Counted from the first letter of the stretch, positions 26,459 through 37,201 are shown. The stretch is 64,000 nt of DNA from Ruegeria haliotis (GCF_013377785.1 NZ_JABXWT010000002.1:583143-647142); one strand, 5' to 3'. Notes: generated from the sequence alone by a model not told the origin. Made by a program: numbers and translations.

Positions 26459-27370
26459 TCAGCCCTCGCGAATGATGGCCTCGAACTCGCGCCACTCCCG
26501 GGCCGTCATACCAGAATTGTCCTGAGTGACTGTTTCACCTGCAACCATCCTGCGCAAGCTATCCACCATCTGCGCAGACAGATTGACCGCCCCAAGGCGA
26601 TAGTCTTCGAAAGCCTTGTAAGCAAAAGGCACCCATTCCGCCACGATCTTGCACATCATGTCCGCGTACACCCGGATCTCGTACTGCGCATGGGGATCGG
26701 CGCGCAGACGCAGGAAGTGGAACAGGTTGTGCAGATCAACCTTCCAGTACCACTGCGTATAAATATTGGCTGGCAAGTTCATCCGCGCCAATTCCCGCGC
26801 CAGACCCTGTTGTCCATCCTGATTGATCATGGCTTCGTAATTGTCATAGCACCGGGCGCTGTCGGCCTTGAGCAGGTCCAACACACGCGCCGCTTCTTCA
26901 CCTTCCAAGGCAGCACCGCGACCCTGATTGTTGACCTCGGATTGTGCGGCCACGTGTTCGGGCGCGGGGATGTAAAACTCACGGTCCAGAATCGAGTACC
27001 GGGCCGAGTACTCGTTCACATTGGCCGTGCGGTGCCGAATCCATTGACGCGCCACAAACACCGGCAGTTTGACGTGCAATTTGACTTCGCACATTTCAAA
27101 CGGGGTCGAATGCCAGTGACGCATCAGATACCGGATCAGCCCTTCGTCATTTTGCACCGATTTGGTGCCCTTTCCGTAGGACACGCGCGCAGCCTGACAG
27201 ATCGCGGCATCGTCCCCCATATAGTCGATCACGCGAACAAATCCGTGGTCCAGAACCTGATGGGCGGTATACAGATGGTCTTCCATACCCGCTGCAACGA
27301 CGCGGCGTGTTTGATGCGACTGCGCGCGTTGCGCTTCGATCTCGGCCTGTTGGTCGGTGGACAGCGGCAT
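26459..27370 (-). CDS. thyX: FAD-dependent thymidylate synthase ThyX
   Basis: A 303-residue flavin-dependent synthase that makes dTMP from dUMP using methylene-folate and NADPH. The signature RHR-x7-S is exact: Arg112-His113-Arg114 and Ser122 in [32 protein letters not shown] is the conserved dUMP/FAD region near the C-terminus. I chose the ATG at 27370 because AAGGAAG precedes it; an earlier ATG lies at 27391. A 10-bp-arm palindrome lies 33 nt downstream of the stop codon. Confidence 0.95.
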   Translation of the reverse strand: MPLSTDQQAEIEAQRAQSHQTRRVVAAGMEDHLYTAHQVLDHGFVRVIDYMGDDAAICQAARVSYGKGTKSVQNDEGLIRYLMRHWHSTPFEMCEVKLHVKLPVFVARQWIRHRTANVNEYSARYSILDREFYIPAPEHVAAQSEVNNQGRGAALEGEEAARVLDLLKADSARCYDNYEAMINQDGQQGLARELARMNLPANIYTQWYWKVDLHNLFHFLRLRADPHAQYEIRVYADMMCKIVAEWVPFAYKAFEDYRLGAVNLSAQMVDSLRRMVAGETVTQDNSGMTAREWREFEAIIREG

Positions 27371-27547
27371 GAAATCTTCCTTTCCAATCATGAGTCGCCT
27401 TCTACTATATCTCGTCAATCCCGCCACCGAAACCGCGAGATGTGCCGCATGATGCGCATTTTTCGAAATGTGTTCTCCAGCCCCCTCGACACGCCCCGGC
27501 AGCGCGCTAAGCTGAGCCCAAACTCAATCAAAAAAAGGAAAGCCGTA

Positions 27548-27976
27548 ATGGGGCTGACATATCTTCACACCATGATCCGCGTAAAGGATCTGGGGAAAGC
27601 CATGGCGTTTTTTGAGTTGCTGGGCCTGAAGGAGACGCGACGCTATGACAGCGAAGCCGGGCGTTTCTCGCTGATTTTCCTGGCCCCTCCAGGGCAAGAG
27701 GATGCGCCGATCGAACTGACCTATAACTGGGATGGTGACGATGAACTGCCAAGCGACAGCCGCCACTTTGGCCATCTCGCCTATGGAGTCGACAATATCT
27801 ATGAAGTTTGTCAGCGCCTGCAGGACAGTGGCGTTGTGATCAACCGCCCCCCGCGCGATGGACACATGGCGTTTGTGCGCTCTCCCGACAATATCTCAGT
27901 CGAGTTGCTGCAAAATGGCGAATCCCTTGCCCCGGCTGAGCCCTGGAGCAGCATGGAAAACACTGGCCACTGGTGA
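27548..27976 (+). CDS. VOC family protein, lactoylglutathione lyase-like
   Basis: A 142-residue glyoxalase I-type protein. Both VOC units are present: YLHTMIRVKDLGKAMAFFELLGLKE and FGHLAYGVDNIYEVCQRLQDSGV. The ELTYNWD motif and SPDNISVELLQ carry metal-ligand glutamates. This resembles GloA, but it is close to the DUF1194 genes rather than to other detoxification genes. Its TGA overlaps the GTG start of the next gene. Confidence 0.85.
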   Translation: MGLTYLHTMIRVKDLGKAMAFFELLGLKETRRYDSEAGRFSLIFLAPPGQEDAPIELTYNWDGDDELPSDSRHFGHLAYGVDNIYEVCQRLQDSGVVINRPPRDGHMAFVRSPDNISVELLQNGESLAPAEPWSSMENTGHW

Positions 27977-28674
27977 TCCGCCAATTGATATCATTGGGAT
28001 TGGCCGCGTTGGCCAGCCCCGTTCAGGCAGAGCCCTGTCGCCTGGCGCTGGCCCTTGCCTTGGATATCTCGGTCTCGGTCGACGAAACGGAAGATACCTT
28101 GCAACGTCAGGGTCTTGCCGCAGCTCTGATCGCGCCCGAAGTTCAGGATGCGTTTTTCGCCTCACCTATGCCGGTGGCGCTGGCCGTCTATGAATGGAGC
28201 GGGCAGTCGACACAGCACGTCATTCTGAACTGGCAGTTGATTGAGAATGTAGCCGATTTGCTGTCTGCCTCTGCGCAGATTAGCCGGTCTGCCCGGTCCG
28301 ATATGGGGTCTGCAACAGCCATGGGCTATGCGCTGGCGTTTGGCGCAAGCTTGATGCAACAAGCCCCCAGATGCCTGTTTCAAACCATCGATCTGTCCGG
28401 CGACGGATCGAACAACGATGGCTACGGTCCGCAAATCGCCTATAGGCACTTTCCCTTCGAGAACACGGTGGTCAACGGGTTGGTGATCAATGCTGCGGAT
28501 TTCGAAGGTGAGCTGTTTCTGATCCCGTTCTTTGAAAACAATGTCCTGCACGGCCCCGGCGCTTTTCTTGAGGTTGCCCAAGGTTTCGAGGATTTCGAAC
28601 GCGCCATGCGCCGGAAACTGGAACGGGAGTTAAGCGGGCTGCAGATCGGGGCATTGCAGGATGCAAATCCGTAA
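27973..28674 (+). CDS. Exported DUF1194 (VWA-like) protein, copy 1
   Basis: A 233-residue protein with a short Sec signal (MIRQLISLGLAALASPVQA). A von Willebrand A-like fold is indicated by a MIDAS-type DISVS motif (D-x-S-x-S) and a later LSGDGSNNDG. Start codon GTG overlaps the previous stop; the stop overlaps the ATG of a paralogue. Function is unknown; the MIDAS suggests metal-dependent adhesion or binding in the periplasm. Confidence 0.85.
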   Translation: MIRQLISLGLAALASPVQAEPCRLALALALDISVSVDETEDTLQRQGLAAALIAPEVQDAFFASPMPVALAVYEWSGQSTQHVILNWQLIENVADLLSASAQISRSARSDMGSATAMGYALAFGASLMQQAPRCLFQTIDLSGDGSNNDGYGPQIAYRHFPFENTVVNGLVINAADFEGELFLIPFFENNVLHGPGAFLEVAQGFEDFERAMRRKLERELSGLQIGALQDANP

Positions 28675-29384
28675 TGGCGCGTATTCTGGTCTTTCTGCTC
28701 TGCTTGCTGGCTGGTCCTAGTTTTGCCCAGTGCCGTCACGCGCTGGCTTTGGGACTGGACGTGTCTGGATCAGTTGACAGCAGGGAGTACAGGTTGCAAC
28801 TCGGTGGTTTGGCAGCAGCTCTGCACCGCCCTGAAATCAGTCAGTTGATCTTGTCCAACACCGCCGCGTCAGTGCGCCTTGCAATCTTTGAGTGGAGCGA
28901 GCCCGGGCATCAAAGGATGCTGTTGAGTTGGACAGAAGTTCGCTCAACCGCTGATCTGGATCGGATCGGAACGCAGCTTGATCAAGTTGAGCGCAGCGCT
29001 GCACCACAAGGCACTGCCGTTGGATCAGCAATGGTGTTCGGGGCCGACCTTCTGGCGCAGCAGCAAGACTGCTGGAAACGCACACTGGATTTGTCGGGGG
29101 ATGGAAAACACAATCTCGGGCCGCACCCTCGTGACGTAAAAACCGCCCTTCAGAGTTCGGGGATCACCATCAACGGGCTGGTCATTGGTGCGGATGACCC
29201 CAGCGACGGCGACAAGCGGTACGTTCAGGTTGGTGAACTTTCGGCCTACTACAATACATGGGTCATTCTTGGCCCAAATGCCTTTGTCGAGGTCGCATTG
29301 GGTTTTGAGTCTTACGAGGAAGCCATGACGCGCAAGCTGATCCGAGAGCTGAAAAGTCTGGTTTTGTCAGATGCGCGCCCGTAA
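28674..29384 (+). CDS. Exported DUF1194 (VWA-like) protein, copy 2
   Basis: A 236-residue paralogue of the preceding gene. It has a Sec signal (MARILVFLLCLLAGPSFA), a MIDAS motif DVSGS, a similar LSGDGKHNLGPH and a matching C-terminal motif (FVEVALGFESYEEAMTRKL, against FLEVAQGFEDFERAMRRKL). The one-base overlap of the two genes suggests paired expression, perhaps as a heterodimer. Confidence 0.85.
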   Translation: MARILVFLLCLLAGPSFAQCRHALALGLDVSGSVDSREYRLQLGGLAAALHRPEISQLILSNTAASVRLAIFEWSEPGHQRMLLSWTEVRSTADLDRIGTQLDQVERSAAPQGTAVGSAMVFGADLLAQQQDCWKRTLDLSGDGKHNLGPHPRDVKTALQSSGITINGLVIGADDPSDGDKRYVQVGELSAYYNTWVILGPNAFVEVALGFESYEEAMTRKLIRELKSLVLSDARP

Positions 29385-29882
29385 TCAATAAATATAGCGA
29401 ATCTGGTCCGTCCAGTACCGCTCGACCCGACGCAGGGAACCAGTGATATCTTCGATGCCATCGAGACCCAGCACACCCCTGCCCTGCAACCCTTCGGCAT
29501 GACGGGCGAACAGGTCCGAAACAACACCCCGGATTTCCCGCCCTTGCGGTGTCAGCCGAACACGCACGGAGCGTCGGTCAATCTCGCATCTTTGATGGTG
29601 CATGTACCCCATCTCGACCAGTTTCTTCAGGTTATAGCTGACATTGCTGCCCTGATAGTACCCGCGGCTTTTCAGTTCGCCTGCCGTGACCTCGTGATCG
29701 CCGATGTTGAACAACAACAAGGCCTGAACCGCGTTAATCTCAAGCACGCCGACCCTTTCAAATTCGTCCTTGATGACATCCAACAACAGCCGGTGCAGCC
29801 GTTCCACAAGGGCCAATGCCTCGAGGTAACTGGTCATGAACCCCTTGGCTCCAGGCGCTGAGACCTGCGATTCCATACTCAT
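29385..29882 (-). CDS. MarR family regulator, LdtR-like
   Basis: A 165-residue winged-helix protein. The opening FMTSYLEALALVERLHRLLLDVIKDEF matches the LdtR branch of MarR proteins, which control L,D-transpeptidase and stress genes in Rhizobiales. The recognition helix region is KSRGYYQGSNVSYNLKKLVEMGY, followed by the wing CEIDRRSVRVRLT. No transpeptidase gene is in the window, so its targets are elsewhere. It ends exactly at the DUF1194 stop on the opposite strand. Confidence 0.88.
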   Translation of the reverse strand: MSMESQVSAPGAKGFMTSYLEALALVERLHRLLLDVIKDEFERVGVLEINAVQALLLFNIGDHEVTAGELKSRGYYQGSNVSYNLKKLVEMGYMHHQRCEIDRRSVRVRLTPQGREIRGVVSDLFARHAEGLQGRGVLGLDGIEDITGSLRRVERYWTDQIRYIY

Positions 29883-29960
29883 CCGACCCTCCGATTCAGT
29901 CGTGCGGTTTCCGCTACGATGAACCGAAATCCCGAAAAATCAGTTAAGCTGGGTTTTTCA

Positions 29961-30218
29961 TTATTTTTGAAAGGTCTGGGCGATATTCGCGATCAGGTCC
30001 GTAAATGCCGCTGGCGGCTGGACTTGCCCAGTGACCCATTGATACAAATCCTGATCATTTTCTTGCAGCAAAGCGTCATAGTTATCCAGACCGGCTGTAT
30101 TCATCCCGGCCAGATTGCGGTCCGCATAGGCCGACAGGATCAGATCCATCTCTTTGATACCCCGTCGCATCGAGCGCATTTTCATGCGCTTGATCCTGAT
30201 ATCGCGTGGTTCGGTCAC
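29961..30218 (-). CDS. sdhE: Succinate dehydrogenase assembly factor SdhE
   Basis: An 85-residue helical protein that promotes FAD attachment to SdhA. The diagnostic R-G-x-x-E motif is present in MRRGIKEMDLIL, and LDNYDALLQENDQDLYQWVTGQ is the conserved C-terminal half. The start is GTG and overlaps the stop of the upstream XRE gene (GTGA). The family is also called YgfY/Sdh5. Confidence 0.92.
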   Translation of the reverse strand: MTEPRDIRIKRMKMRSMRRGIKEMDLILSAYADRNLAGMNTAGLDNYDALLQENDQDLYQWVTGQVQPPAAFTDLIANIAQTFQK

Positions 30219-30607
30219 TGAGCCTGCCCCAGCATCAGCCGCAGCTTTTTCTCAAGACGCGCCGCACGTTCGGCGCTGGCGCGCATCTCCCCGCGAATAG
30301 AACGCAGTTCGGCCACCGCACCTGCGAGATCCAGATTGGATTCTTCGGCGTCAAGCGGGGCATCCATCCCTTCACCCTCGCCGGTCAACAACCATACGAT
30401 GGATACGTTGATCATGCCCGCCATCATCGACAACCGGTTCGCACGCGGCTCGGACAGGTCGTTCTCCCATGCGACAATCGTTGCCTTCTTGACACCGAGG
30501 CGCCGCGCCATCTGAGATTGCGTCATCCCAGCCGCCTCGCGTGCGCCGGCCAGCCGGTCCCCGAATGTTGCCGCGTCCGGTCCAAACCAGTCGTTTTCGT
30601 CACTCAT
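30215..30607 (-). CDS. XRE-type helix-turn-helix regulator
   Basis: A 130-residue regulator. The HTH (residues about 18-70) contains AREAAGMTQSQMARRLGVKKATIVAWENDLSEPRANRLSMMAGMI. The tail (RSIRGEMRASAERAARLEKKLRL) is a likely coiled coil. The ATG at 30607 has GGAG upstream; a TTG 12 nt earlier is less likely. It is translationally coupled to sdhE, a pairing I would not have predicted from function. Confidence 0.88.
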   Translation of the reverse strand: MSDENDWFGPDAATFGDRLAGAREAAGMTQSQMARRLGVKKATIVAWENDLSEPRANRLSMMAGMINVSIVWLLTGEGEGMDAPLDAEESNLDLAGAVAELRSIRGEMRASAERAARLEKKLRLMLGQAQ

Positions 30608-30677
30608 CGGGGGCTCCAATTCTATTTTTCATATCGCTTGATCGTCATTCAGGCGCACCCTATGACAGACAAGCTGA

Positions 30678-31901
<1,224 letters not shown>

Positions 31902-31916
31902 CCGGAGCCCCCCCCC

Positions 31917-32318
31917 ATGACCGCTGACTTGCCCGAGTACTATTTCCGTGTCCGCGAGAACGGGGCGGTCGTGTTCAAGATCGATACGGAAAACCGGCAG
32001 CGCCGGATCGAGATGGATCAGATCGCGGTCATCAATATTCGAAACGGCGAGGTCAAACCTCACGGACAACGAACACTAACCGACACTGACAAGGTCGAGA
32101 TCGCACGCTGGATGGAGGAACGCAAAGCCCTGCTAGCACAGCGGGATATAGATGACATTCACCGTGCGGTCGATTATCTGAACGTGACCACCCAATGGGC
32201 GCAATCCAAAGCTTCGGACGAACAATTGGAGGACGTGACAGACCGCCTGCTGATGGCGATGCACGACCTGCGTTCGGTTCTGGTCCGCAAAAAGTCAGAC
32301 CGGCTGAACAAGGGTTGA
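31917..32318 (+). CDS. Conserved hypothetical protein of Rhodobacterales type
   Basis: A 133-residue, charged, soluble protein. The first 50 residues look like a small beta-sheet (YYFRVRENGAVVFKID, IAVINIRNGEVK); the rest is helical. It follows the aspartate aminotransferase by 15 nt and is probably co-transcribed. I recognise no named domain. It ends 3 nt before the convergent MATE gene. Confidence 0.75.
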   Translation: MTADLPEYYFRVRENGAVVFKIDTENRQRRIEMDQIAVINIRNGEVKPHGQRTLTDTDKVEIARWMEERKALLAQRDIDDIHRAVDYLNVTTQWAQSKASDEQLEDVTDRLLMAMHDLRSVLVRKKSDRLNKG

Positions 32319-32321
32319 ACC

Positions 32322-33686
32322 CTATTCAGCCGGTACACCGATTTCACGCACAGACCGCAGCCAGAACCGGGCCATCAGCAGAACCGCAGCGCAAGCCAGC
32401 CCAATAACAAGGCCCAGCCAGATGCCGATACCTTCCATCCCTCGGGTGAAGCCGAAGTAGTACGATGCCGGTATGCCCACAACCCAATAGCTGAGCGCCG
32501 CCATGACCATCGGAATTTTAGCATCCTGAAGACCACGCAAAAGCCCCAGCGCGATCACCTGAGCTCCGTCGACCAATTGGAAAAGTGCTGCCATCGCCAG
32601 CAATCCGGTGCCAATGGCCAAGATTTGCGGACGGCGCGGTTCATCCGCTTCCATGAACAGCGAAATCAGCGGCTCGGCACAGGTCAGGAACAAGACGATT
32701 GTCAAAACAGACACAACCAACGACATCCCGGTCACTGCAATTGCACCCTTTTCAAGATGCGCTCTGTCACGCCGTCCAAGCGCATTGCCCGCCCGGATCG
32801 TGGCGACGTTTGAAAGCCCCAAATGCACCATGAACGTGGCCGAAGCCAGATTCAACGCGATCCCGTGCGCAGCCAGCGGCACCTGTCCCAGCCAACCCAT
32901 CATGATTGCCGACGTGGCAAACAGTGTGACTTCGGCCAGCAAGGTCAACCCAATCGGAACGCCCAGTTTCAAAACGCTAGAAAACATCTCCCAATCCGGT
33001 CGCCAGAAACGCTGGAACATGCTGTGTTCCGGCAAGGCGCGCACGGCGTAAATCACGACACAGATCAATGACACGATCTGGGTCACCACCGAGGCAATAG
33101 CAGCCCCCATCACGCCCAGTTCCGGTGCGCCCCAGTTGCCAAAAATCAGCGCGTAGTTTGTGATGCCATTCACGAACGCTGCAGCAACCGTGATCCAAAG
33201 AACGATCTGCGTCCGCTCCAATGCGGCAAGATAGGATTTCAGAACCATCACCAATAACGCCGGAATCAGGCCCCATCCTGCCACACGCAAGTATTGCGAG
33301 GCGGTTTCAGCCACCTGCGGTTCTTGCTTCAGCAAAATAAATATCGGGTAGGACCACCAGAGAAATGGAATCGTCAGGGCCGCATATATCAGAGATAGCC
33401 ACAACCCCATGCGGGTTGACCGACGAATGCTGGTCTCATTTTCTTCGGCGGCTGCAGTCGCCACCATTGGCATGACTGCCAACCCGAATCCGGCCCCAAA
33501 CAGAAACAACACAAAGAAATAGCTACTGGCCAACGTCACAGCGGCCAACGCCTCGACCCCGTACCAGCCCAGCATGACGGTATCGGTCAGGCCGATAGCA
33601 AATTGTGCCAGATGCCCACCAATCAACGGTAGACCCAACACGGCGATGGCGCGAAAATGGCCGGGATATGTCATCACTTTAATCAT
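32322..33686 (-). CDS. MATE family multidrug/toxin efflux transporter
   Basis: A polytopic protein of 454 residues with about 12 transmembrane helices in two halves. The N-half opens with LGLPLIGGHLAQFAIGLTDTVMLGWYG and the C-half with LKLGVPIGLTLLAEVTLFATSAIMMGWLG, the expected MATE internal repeat. It should export drugs or metabolites with Na+ or H+. I chose the ATG at 33686 behind GGAG; a later ATG is at 33674. The substrate is unknown. Confidence 0.93.
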   Translation of the reverse strand: MIKVMTYPGHFRAIAVLGLPLIGGHLAQFAIGLTDTVMLGWYGVEALAAVTLASSYFFVLFLFGAGFGLAVMPMVATAAAEENETSIRRSTRMGLWLSLIYAALTIPFLWWSYPIFILLKQEPQVAETASQYLRVAGWGLIPALLVMVLKSYLAALERTQIVLWITVAAAFVNGITNYALIFGNWGAPELGVMGAAIASVVTQIVSLICVVIYAVRALPEHSMFQRFWRPDWEMFSSVLKLGVPIGLTLLAEVTLFATSAIMMGWLGQVPLAAHGIALNLASATFMVHLGLSNVATIRAGNALGRRDRAHLEKGAIAVTGMSLVVSVLTIVLFLTCAEPLISLFMEADEPRRPQILAIGTGLLAMAALFQLVDGAQVIALGLLRGLQDAKIPMVMAALSYWVVGIPASYYFGFTRGMEGIGIWLGLVIGLACAAVLLMARFWLRSVREIGVPAE

Positions 33687-33819
33687 CGCTCCAGCCTTAT
33701 GCGCGGCCTGAACGCGCGGCAAGAGTGGATCGATAAAATTTCAAAATGAGACGAGCTGCGTTCGCACGGTCTTGCTGCCACGCCAAGACAACTCGGCGTG
33801 GTGCAGATATTCGGGTCAA

Positions 33820-34743
33820 TCAGCGCGCATCGGGATGCAAAGCTGTCCCAAGGATGTGTTCCGATTGATGGATCACATGATGCGCCTGCCCGACGATCAG
33901 CGGATCGGGTTGTCCGACAATTTCATCGTCCTTGCCTGGATAGTCCAATGTCGACAGGAAATGACGCATGCAATTGAGGCGCGCGCGTTTCTTGTCATTC
34001 GACTTGACGATGGTCCAGGGCGCGTCGGCCGTGTCCGTATAAAAGAACATCGCCTCTTTCGCCTCGGTATAGTCGTCCCACTTGTTCAGGCTGGCCTTGT
34101 CGATGGGCGACAGCTTCCACTGTTTTAAGGGGTCAGTTTCCCGGCTCTTGAACCGGCGCTGCTGCTCGGACTGAGTCACCGAGAACCAATATTTGTAAAG
34201 CTGGATACCAGATCGCGCCAACATCTGTTCAAGCTCGGGCGTCTGCCGCATGAACTCCAGATATTCATTGGGCGTGCAAAAGCCCATCACCCGCTCGACC
34301 CCTGCCCGGTTATACCAAGAGCGATCATAGAACACCATTTCACCCACGGTCGGCAGCTCTTGAATGTATCGTTGATAATACCACTGCCCTTTTTCTTCCC
34401 ATGTGGGTTTGTTCAGCGCCACTACACGGGCCTGCCGCGGGTTCAGGTGCTCCATGAAACGCTTGATGGTTCCGCCTTTGCCGGCAGCATCCCGCCCCTC
34501 GAACAGCAGCACAAACCGCTGACCCGTCTCTTGCGCCCAAAGCTGCACCTTTAGCAATTCCGCCTGCAACTGGGCTTTTTGCGCCTCATACGCAGGGCGC
34601 GCCATCTTCCGGCCATAGGGGTATTCGCCGCTTTCAAATGCCTGTCGGATCTTTTCCGGGCTGGGCGAAGTATGCTCTGGCTTGGTGTTGGGTACGACTT
34701 TTATTTGGGCTGCTTTTTGCTTGTTGTGCGCCACTGCATCCAT
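33820..34743 (-). CDS. ppk2: Polyphosphate kinase 2 (PPK2)
   Basis: A 307-residue P-loop kinase that uses polyphosphate to phosphorylate nucleotides or the reverse. Walker A is FEGRDAAGKGGTIKRF (from residue 81), Walker B is VFYDRSWYNRAGVERVMGF, and the lid is SEQQRRFKSRETDPLKQWKLS. The start is the ATG at 34743 after AAGGAAC. The single-domain size fits class I PPK2. It is divergent from an epoxide hydrolase-like gene. Confidence 0.93.
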   Translation of the reverse strand: MDAVAHNKQKAAQIKVVPNTKPEHTSPSPEKIRQAFESGEYPYGRKMARPAYEAQKAQLQAELLKVQLWAQETGQRFVLLFEGRDAAGKGGTIKRFMEHLNPRQARVVALNKPTWEEKGQWYYQRYIQELPTVGEMVFYDRSWYNRAGVERVMGFCTPNEYLEFMRQTPELEQMLARSGIQLYKYWFSVTQSEQQRRFKSRETDPLKQWKLSPIDKASLNKWDDYTEAKEAMFFYTDTADAPWTIVKSNDKKRARLNCMRHFLSTLDYPGKDDEIVGQPDPLIVGQAHHVIHQSEHILGTALHPDAR

Positions 34744-34866
34744 GCATTTGTTCCTTTTTTCACTGTCCAGAATGATGGCTAGCAGATCAGGTGAATATGC
34801 GCTTTGATTGGTGTCAAATTGATGCCTCAAAAACCCATGAAATACCGATCTCAGGAGGAGGGCACC

Positions 34867-35751
34867 ATGGATGGCAGCTTTATCGAACTGAACGGCCAAC
34901 CCTTCTATGTCAGGACATGGGGCAATGCGGGCAATCCCCCGCTGTTAATGCTGCACGGATTTCCGGAATTTGGCGACGCCTGGCGCGATCTCGCCCCTTA
35001 CCTCGCAGACCACTTCCATTGCATCGCGCCAGATCAACGCGGTTATGGCCAAAGCTGGGCACCGGAGGGCGCGCAAAACTATACGCTGTCCAAACTTGTT
35101 TCCGACATGGCGGCATTGATCGAACACACCCATGCACCTTGTACGGTCTTGGGTCACGATTGGGGCGCTTCTGTTGCTTACGGTTTGGCGATGTTCCGGC
35201 CTGATCTGATTGACCGTCTTATCATTGCCAACGGGGTCCATCCTGCACCGTTTCAACGCGCAATGGCATCGGGAGGTGCGCAATCAAAAGCCTCGCAATA
35301 CATCAACCAACTGCGCGCACCGGACGCCGCCCAACATCTATCCGCCAACAATTTCGCCAAGCTCGAGCAGTTCTTTCGCCATGGCATGGGGGTTGATTGG
35401 TTGTCAGATGCCGCGATGGAGGATTATCGCACCGAATGGGCCCGCCCCAGGCGACTGAACGCCATGCTGAACTGGTATCGCGCATCCCCTCTGGTCGTCG
35501 CGGACCCCGGCACTCCGCGTAACGACCTGCCGGAGCTTTCCCCAGATCGTCTGCGAGTCAACTGCCCCCATCTGTTGCTGTGGGGTCCCAATGACATGGC
35601 ACTGCTACCGGAATCCACCGCAGGGCTGGAAGATTTTGCACCGAACCTGACGCGCATAACTATCCCTGATACTGACCATTGGCTGCATCATCAAAACCCT
35701 CATGCGATCGCGCGGGCCATTCTGGACTGGACGCAGCAAAACCCCACCTGA
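34867..35751 (+). CDS. Alpha/beta hydrolase of the epoxide hydrolase/haloalkane dehalogenase type
   Basis: A 294-residue hydrolase. The nucleophile is aspartate (Asp98 in GHDWGASVAYG), as in epoxide hydrolases, dehalogenases and fluoroacetate dehalogenases. The oxyanion H-G-x-P motif is HGFPEF (residues 30-35), and the histidine lies in DTDHWLHHQNP. A strong AGGAGGAG ribosome site precedes the ATG at 34867. The exact substrate class cannot be fixed from these motifs. Confidence 0.88.
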   Translation: MDGSFIELNGQPFYVRTWGNAGNPPLLMLHGFPEFGDAWRDLAPYLADHFHCIAPDQRGYGQSWAPEGAQNYTLSKLVSDMAALIEHTHAPCTVLGHDWGASVAYGLAMFRPDLIDRLIIANGVHPAPFQRAMASGGAQSKASQYINQLRAPDAAQHLSANNFAKLEQFFRHGMGVDWLSDAAMEDYRTEWARPRRLNAMLNWYRASPLVVADPGTPRNDLPELSPDRLRVNCPHLLLWGPNDMALLPESTAGLEDFAPNLTRITIPDTDHWLHHQNPHAIARAILDWTQQNPT

Positions 35752-35783
35752 ACATGACTACCCCGAGGTTGAATCCCGCACCC

Positions 35784-36392
35784 TTACCGATGGCCCCAAT
35801 CGTCTGGATTGTCGGAATTGTTCGGTGACAGGCCCAATACGTCGCCTTCTGTGGAGCAGCCCAACCCCAGAACCGTGCGGTTGGCATACGAGAAATAGGC
35901 GCAGACCTGATTGATCTCGAGGATTTCTCCGTCGTCCCATCCAGCATCCCGCAATGCCACCACGTCTCTTTCAACCAAATCGGCCGGTGCCTCGGTCAGC
36001 TTGCGCGCGTAGGTCATCGCCGCAATCTGAGCCTGATCCAAGGGCGCATCCTCGGGCCTGCGCGCCTCGATCGCAGCACGAATGGCATCCCCTCGTGCGG
36101 CGTCGCCCAACAATCGCTGTAACCCACCAAAATGATGTTCGACACAATAACCACAGCGGTTCAGCGAACTGACCCAGACGCCCAGCACCTCAAGAAACCA
36201 CTTCGGAATCGTGTTGGCCGAGTGATGCAGTACGTTTTTGTACATCACCATGTGGCCTTCCATCGAATGTGGCCGCAGGCTGTGCGCCATCATGATGTTG
36301 TCTACATTGTTGTCGGGGCCCGTGACCCGCTCGTAGAGTTTTCTCAGTTTGCCTGTTGCTTCCTCGAACGGCACGGTCTTGATCCAGCTCAT
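35784..36392 (-). CDS. AhpD-like alkylhydroperoxidase (carboxymuconolactone decarboxylase family)
   Basis: A 202-residue all-helical protein with a redox C-x2-C and nearby His: Cys80, Cys83 and His87 in LNRCGYCVEHH. This is the active site of peroxidase-related AhpD-like enzymes. Its length matches the peroxidase-related subfamily rather than short CMD proteins. It is convergent with the epoxide hydrolase-like gene. Confidence 0.88.
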   Translation of the reverse strand: MSWIKTVPFEEATGKLRKLYERVTGPDNNVDNIMMAHSLRPHSMEGHMVMYKNVLHHSANTIPKWFLEVLGVWVSSLNRCGYCVEHHFGGLQRLLGDAARGDAIRAAIEARRPEDAPLDQAQIAAMTYARKLTEAPADLVERDVVALRDAGWDDGEILEINQVCAYFSYANRTVLGLGCSTEGDVLGLSPNNSDNPDDWGHR

Positions 36393-36655
36393 CTGCGCTC
36401 CTCTCCCTACTCCGATAGATTTCGGATGCAGATTAAAAGCGATCTGCGCCGGTTACGAGGCGATTTTATTTTCTCTTCAACCAATCAAAGGGATGCATAT
36501 GTATGAGTGGACGGTGACCGCTAACGCCGCTCGCGATTGGTCAAGATGTCTCAGTTACACAAGGTCAGGTTACGATCCCTTCGCAGCCTTGGTGCTGGTG
36601 ATCAAAACGACCAGACACGAGACCTTGTCAACCTACCTGGTCCTCAGCTCGGATT

Positions 36656-36997
36656 TTACCCGAACACCTTCTTCACAAATTGGGATTTCAGGCCAATTGG
36701 ACCTACCCCTGGCACCTTGCAATCGATGTCGTGGTCACCGTCGACCAACCGAATCCCACGGACCTTGGTTCCGACTTTGATGACCGAAGACGTTCCCTTG
36801 AGCTTCAGGTCTTTGACAACCGTCACGGTATCTCCGTCACTTAGCACGTTGCCCACACTGTCATGCACCTCCGCAGCCTGATCGGATGGCGACCCCGCGA
36901 CCCATTCATGTGCACACTCTGGGCAGATAAGCAGCGCATCCATCTGGTAGGTAAAGGCAGAAGAACATTCGGGGCACGGAGGCAGAGTATCAGTCAT
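36656..36997 (-). CDS. YjdM/PhnA-type zinc-ribbon protein
   Basis: A 113-residue protein with an N-terminal zinc ribbon (PPCPECSSAF and LLICPECAHEW) and the C-terminal PhnA-like beta-barrel (VLSDGDTVTVVKDLKLKGTSSVIKVGTKV). Despite the PhnA name it is not phosphonoacetate hydrolase, and no phosphonate genes are near. I chose the ATG at 36997, as the frame is open upstream without family-like sequence. The 263 nt on its downstream side hold nothing I recognise. Confidence 0.88.
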   Translation of the reverse strand: MTDTLPPCPECSSAFTYQMDALLICPECAHEWVAGSPSDQAAEVHDSVGNVLSDGDTVTVVKDLKLKGTSSVIKVGTKVRGIRLVDGDHDIDCKVPGVGPIGLKSQFVKKVFG

Positions 36998-37201
36998 ACC
37001 ACAGCCAATAGCCTGTGTGCCGAATGGAAGCCAGAAAGAGATAGCCTTTCCATCTTGCGTCAGCGGCAAATAACAGCTCTGTGGCCAATGGGCACTCTCC
37101 TTCGTCTAAACCGCAAACCCTCCACAACACTTCGCGTCCCTCTTCCCCCGGACTACATCACCTGCCATAATGGGGGAAACTCAAAAACAAGAGCAGCACC
37201 T

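Noticed and set aside
26423..27547. Upstream extension of the VOC gene frame through the whole thyX region
   Set aside because: The extension is antisense to thyX. The VOC fold begins at the ATG at 27548.
33779..33800. CCACGCC/GGCGTGG hairpin after ppk2
   Set aside because: The stem is short (7 bp) and there is no U-run on the ppk2 strand, so I do not call it a terminator.
36349..36655. Short plus-strand open frames in the gap between the AhpD-like and PhnA-like genes
   Set aside because: No domain, no ribosome-binding site, and overlap with flanking genes in the wrong frame. I see nothing definite in this gap.
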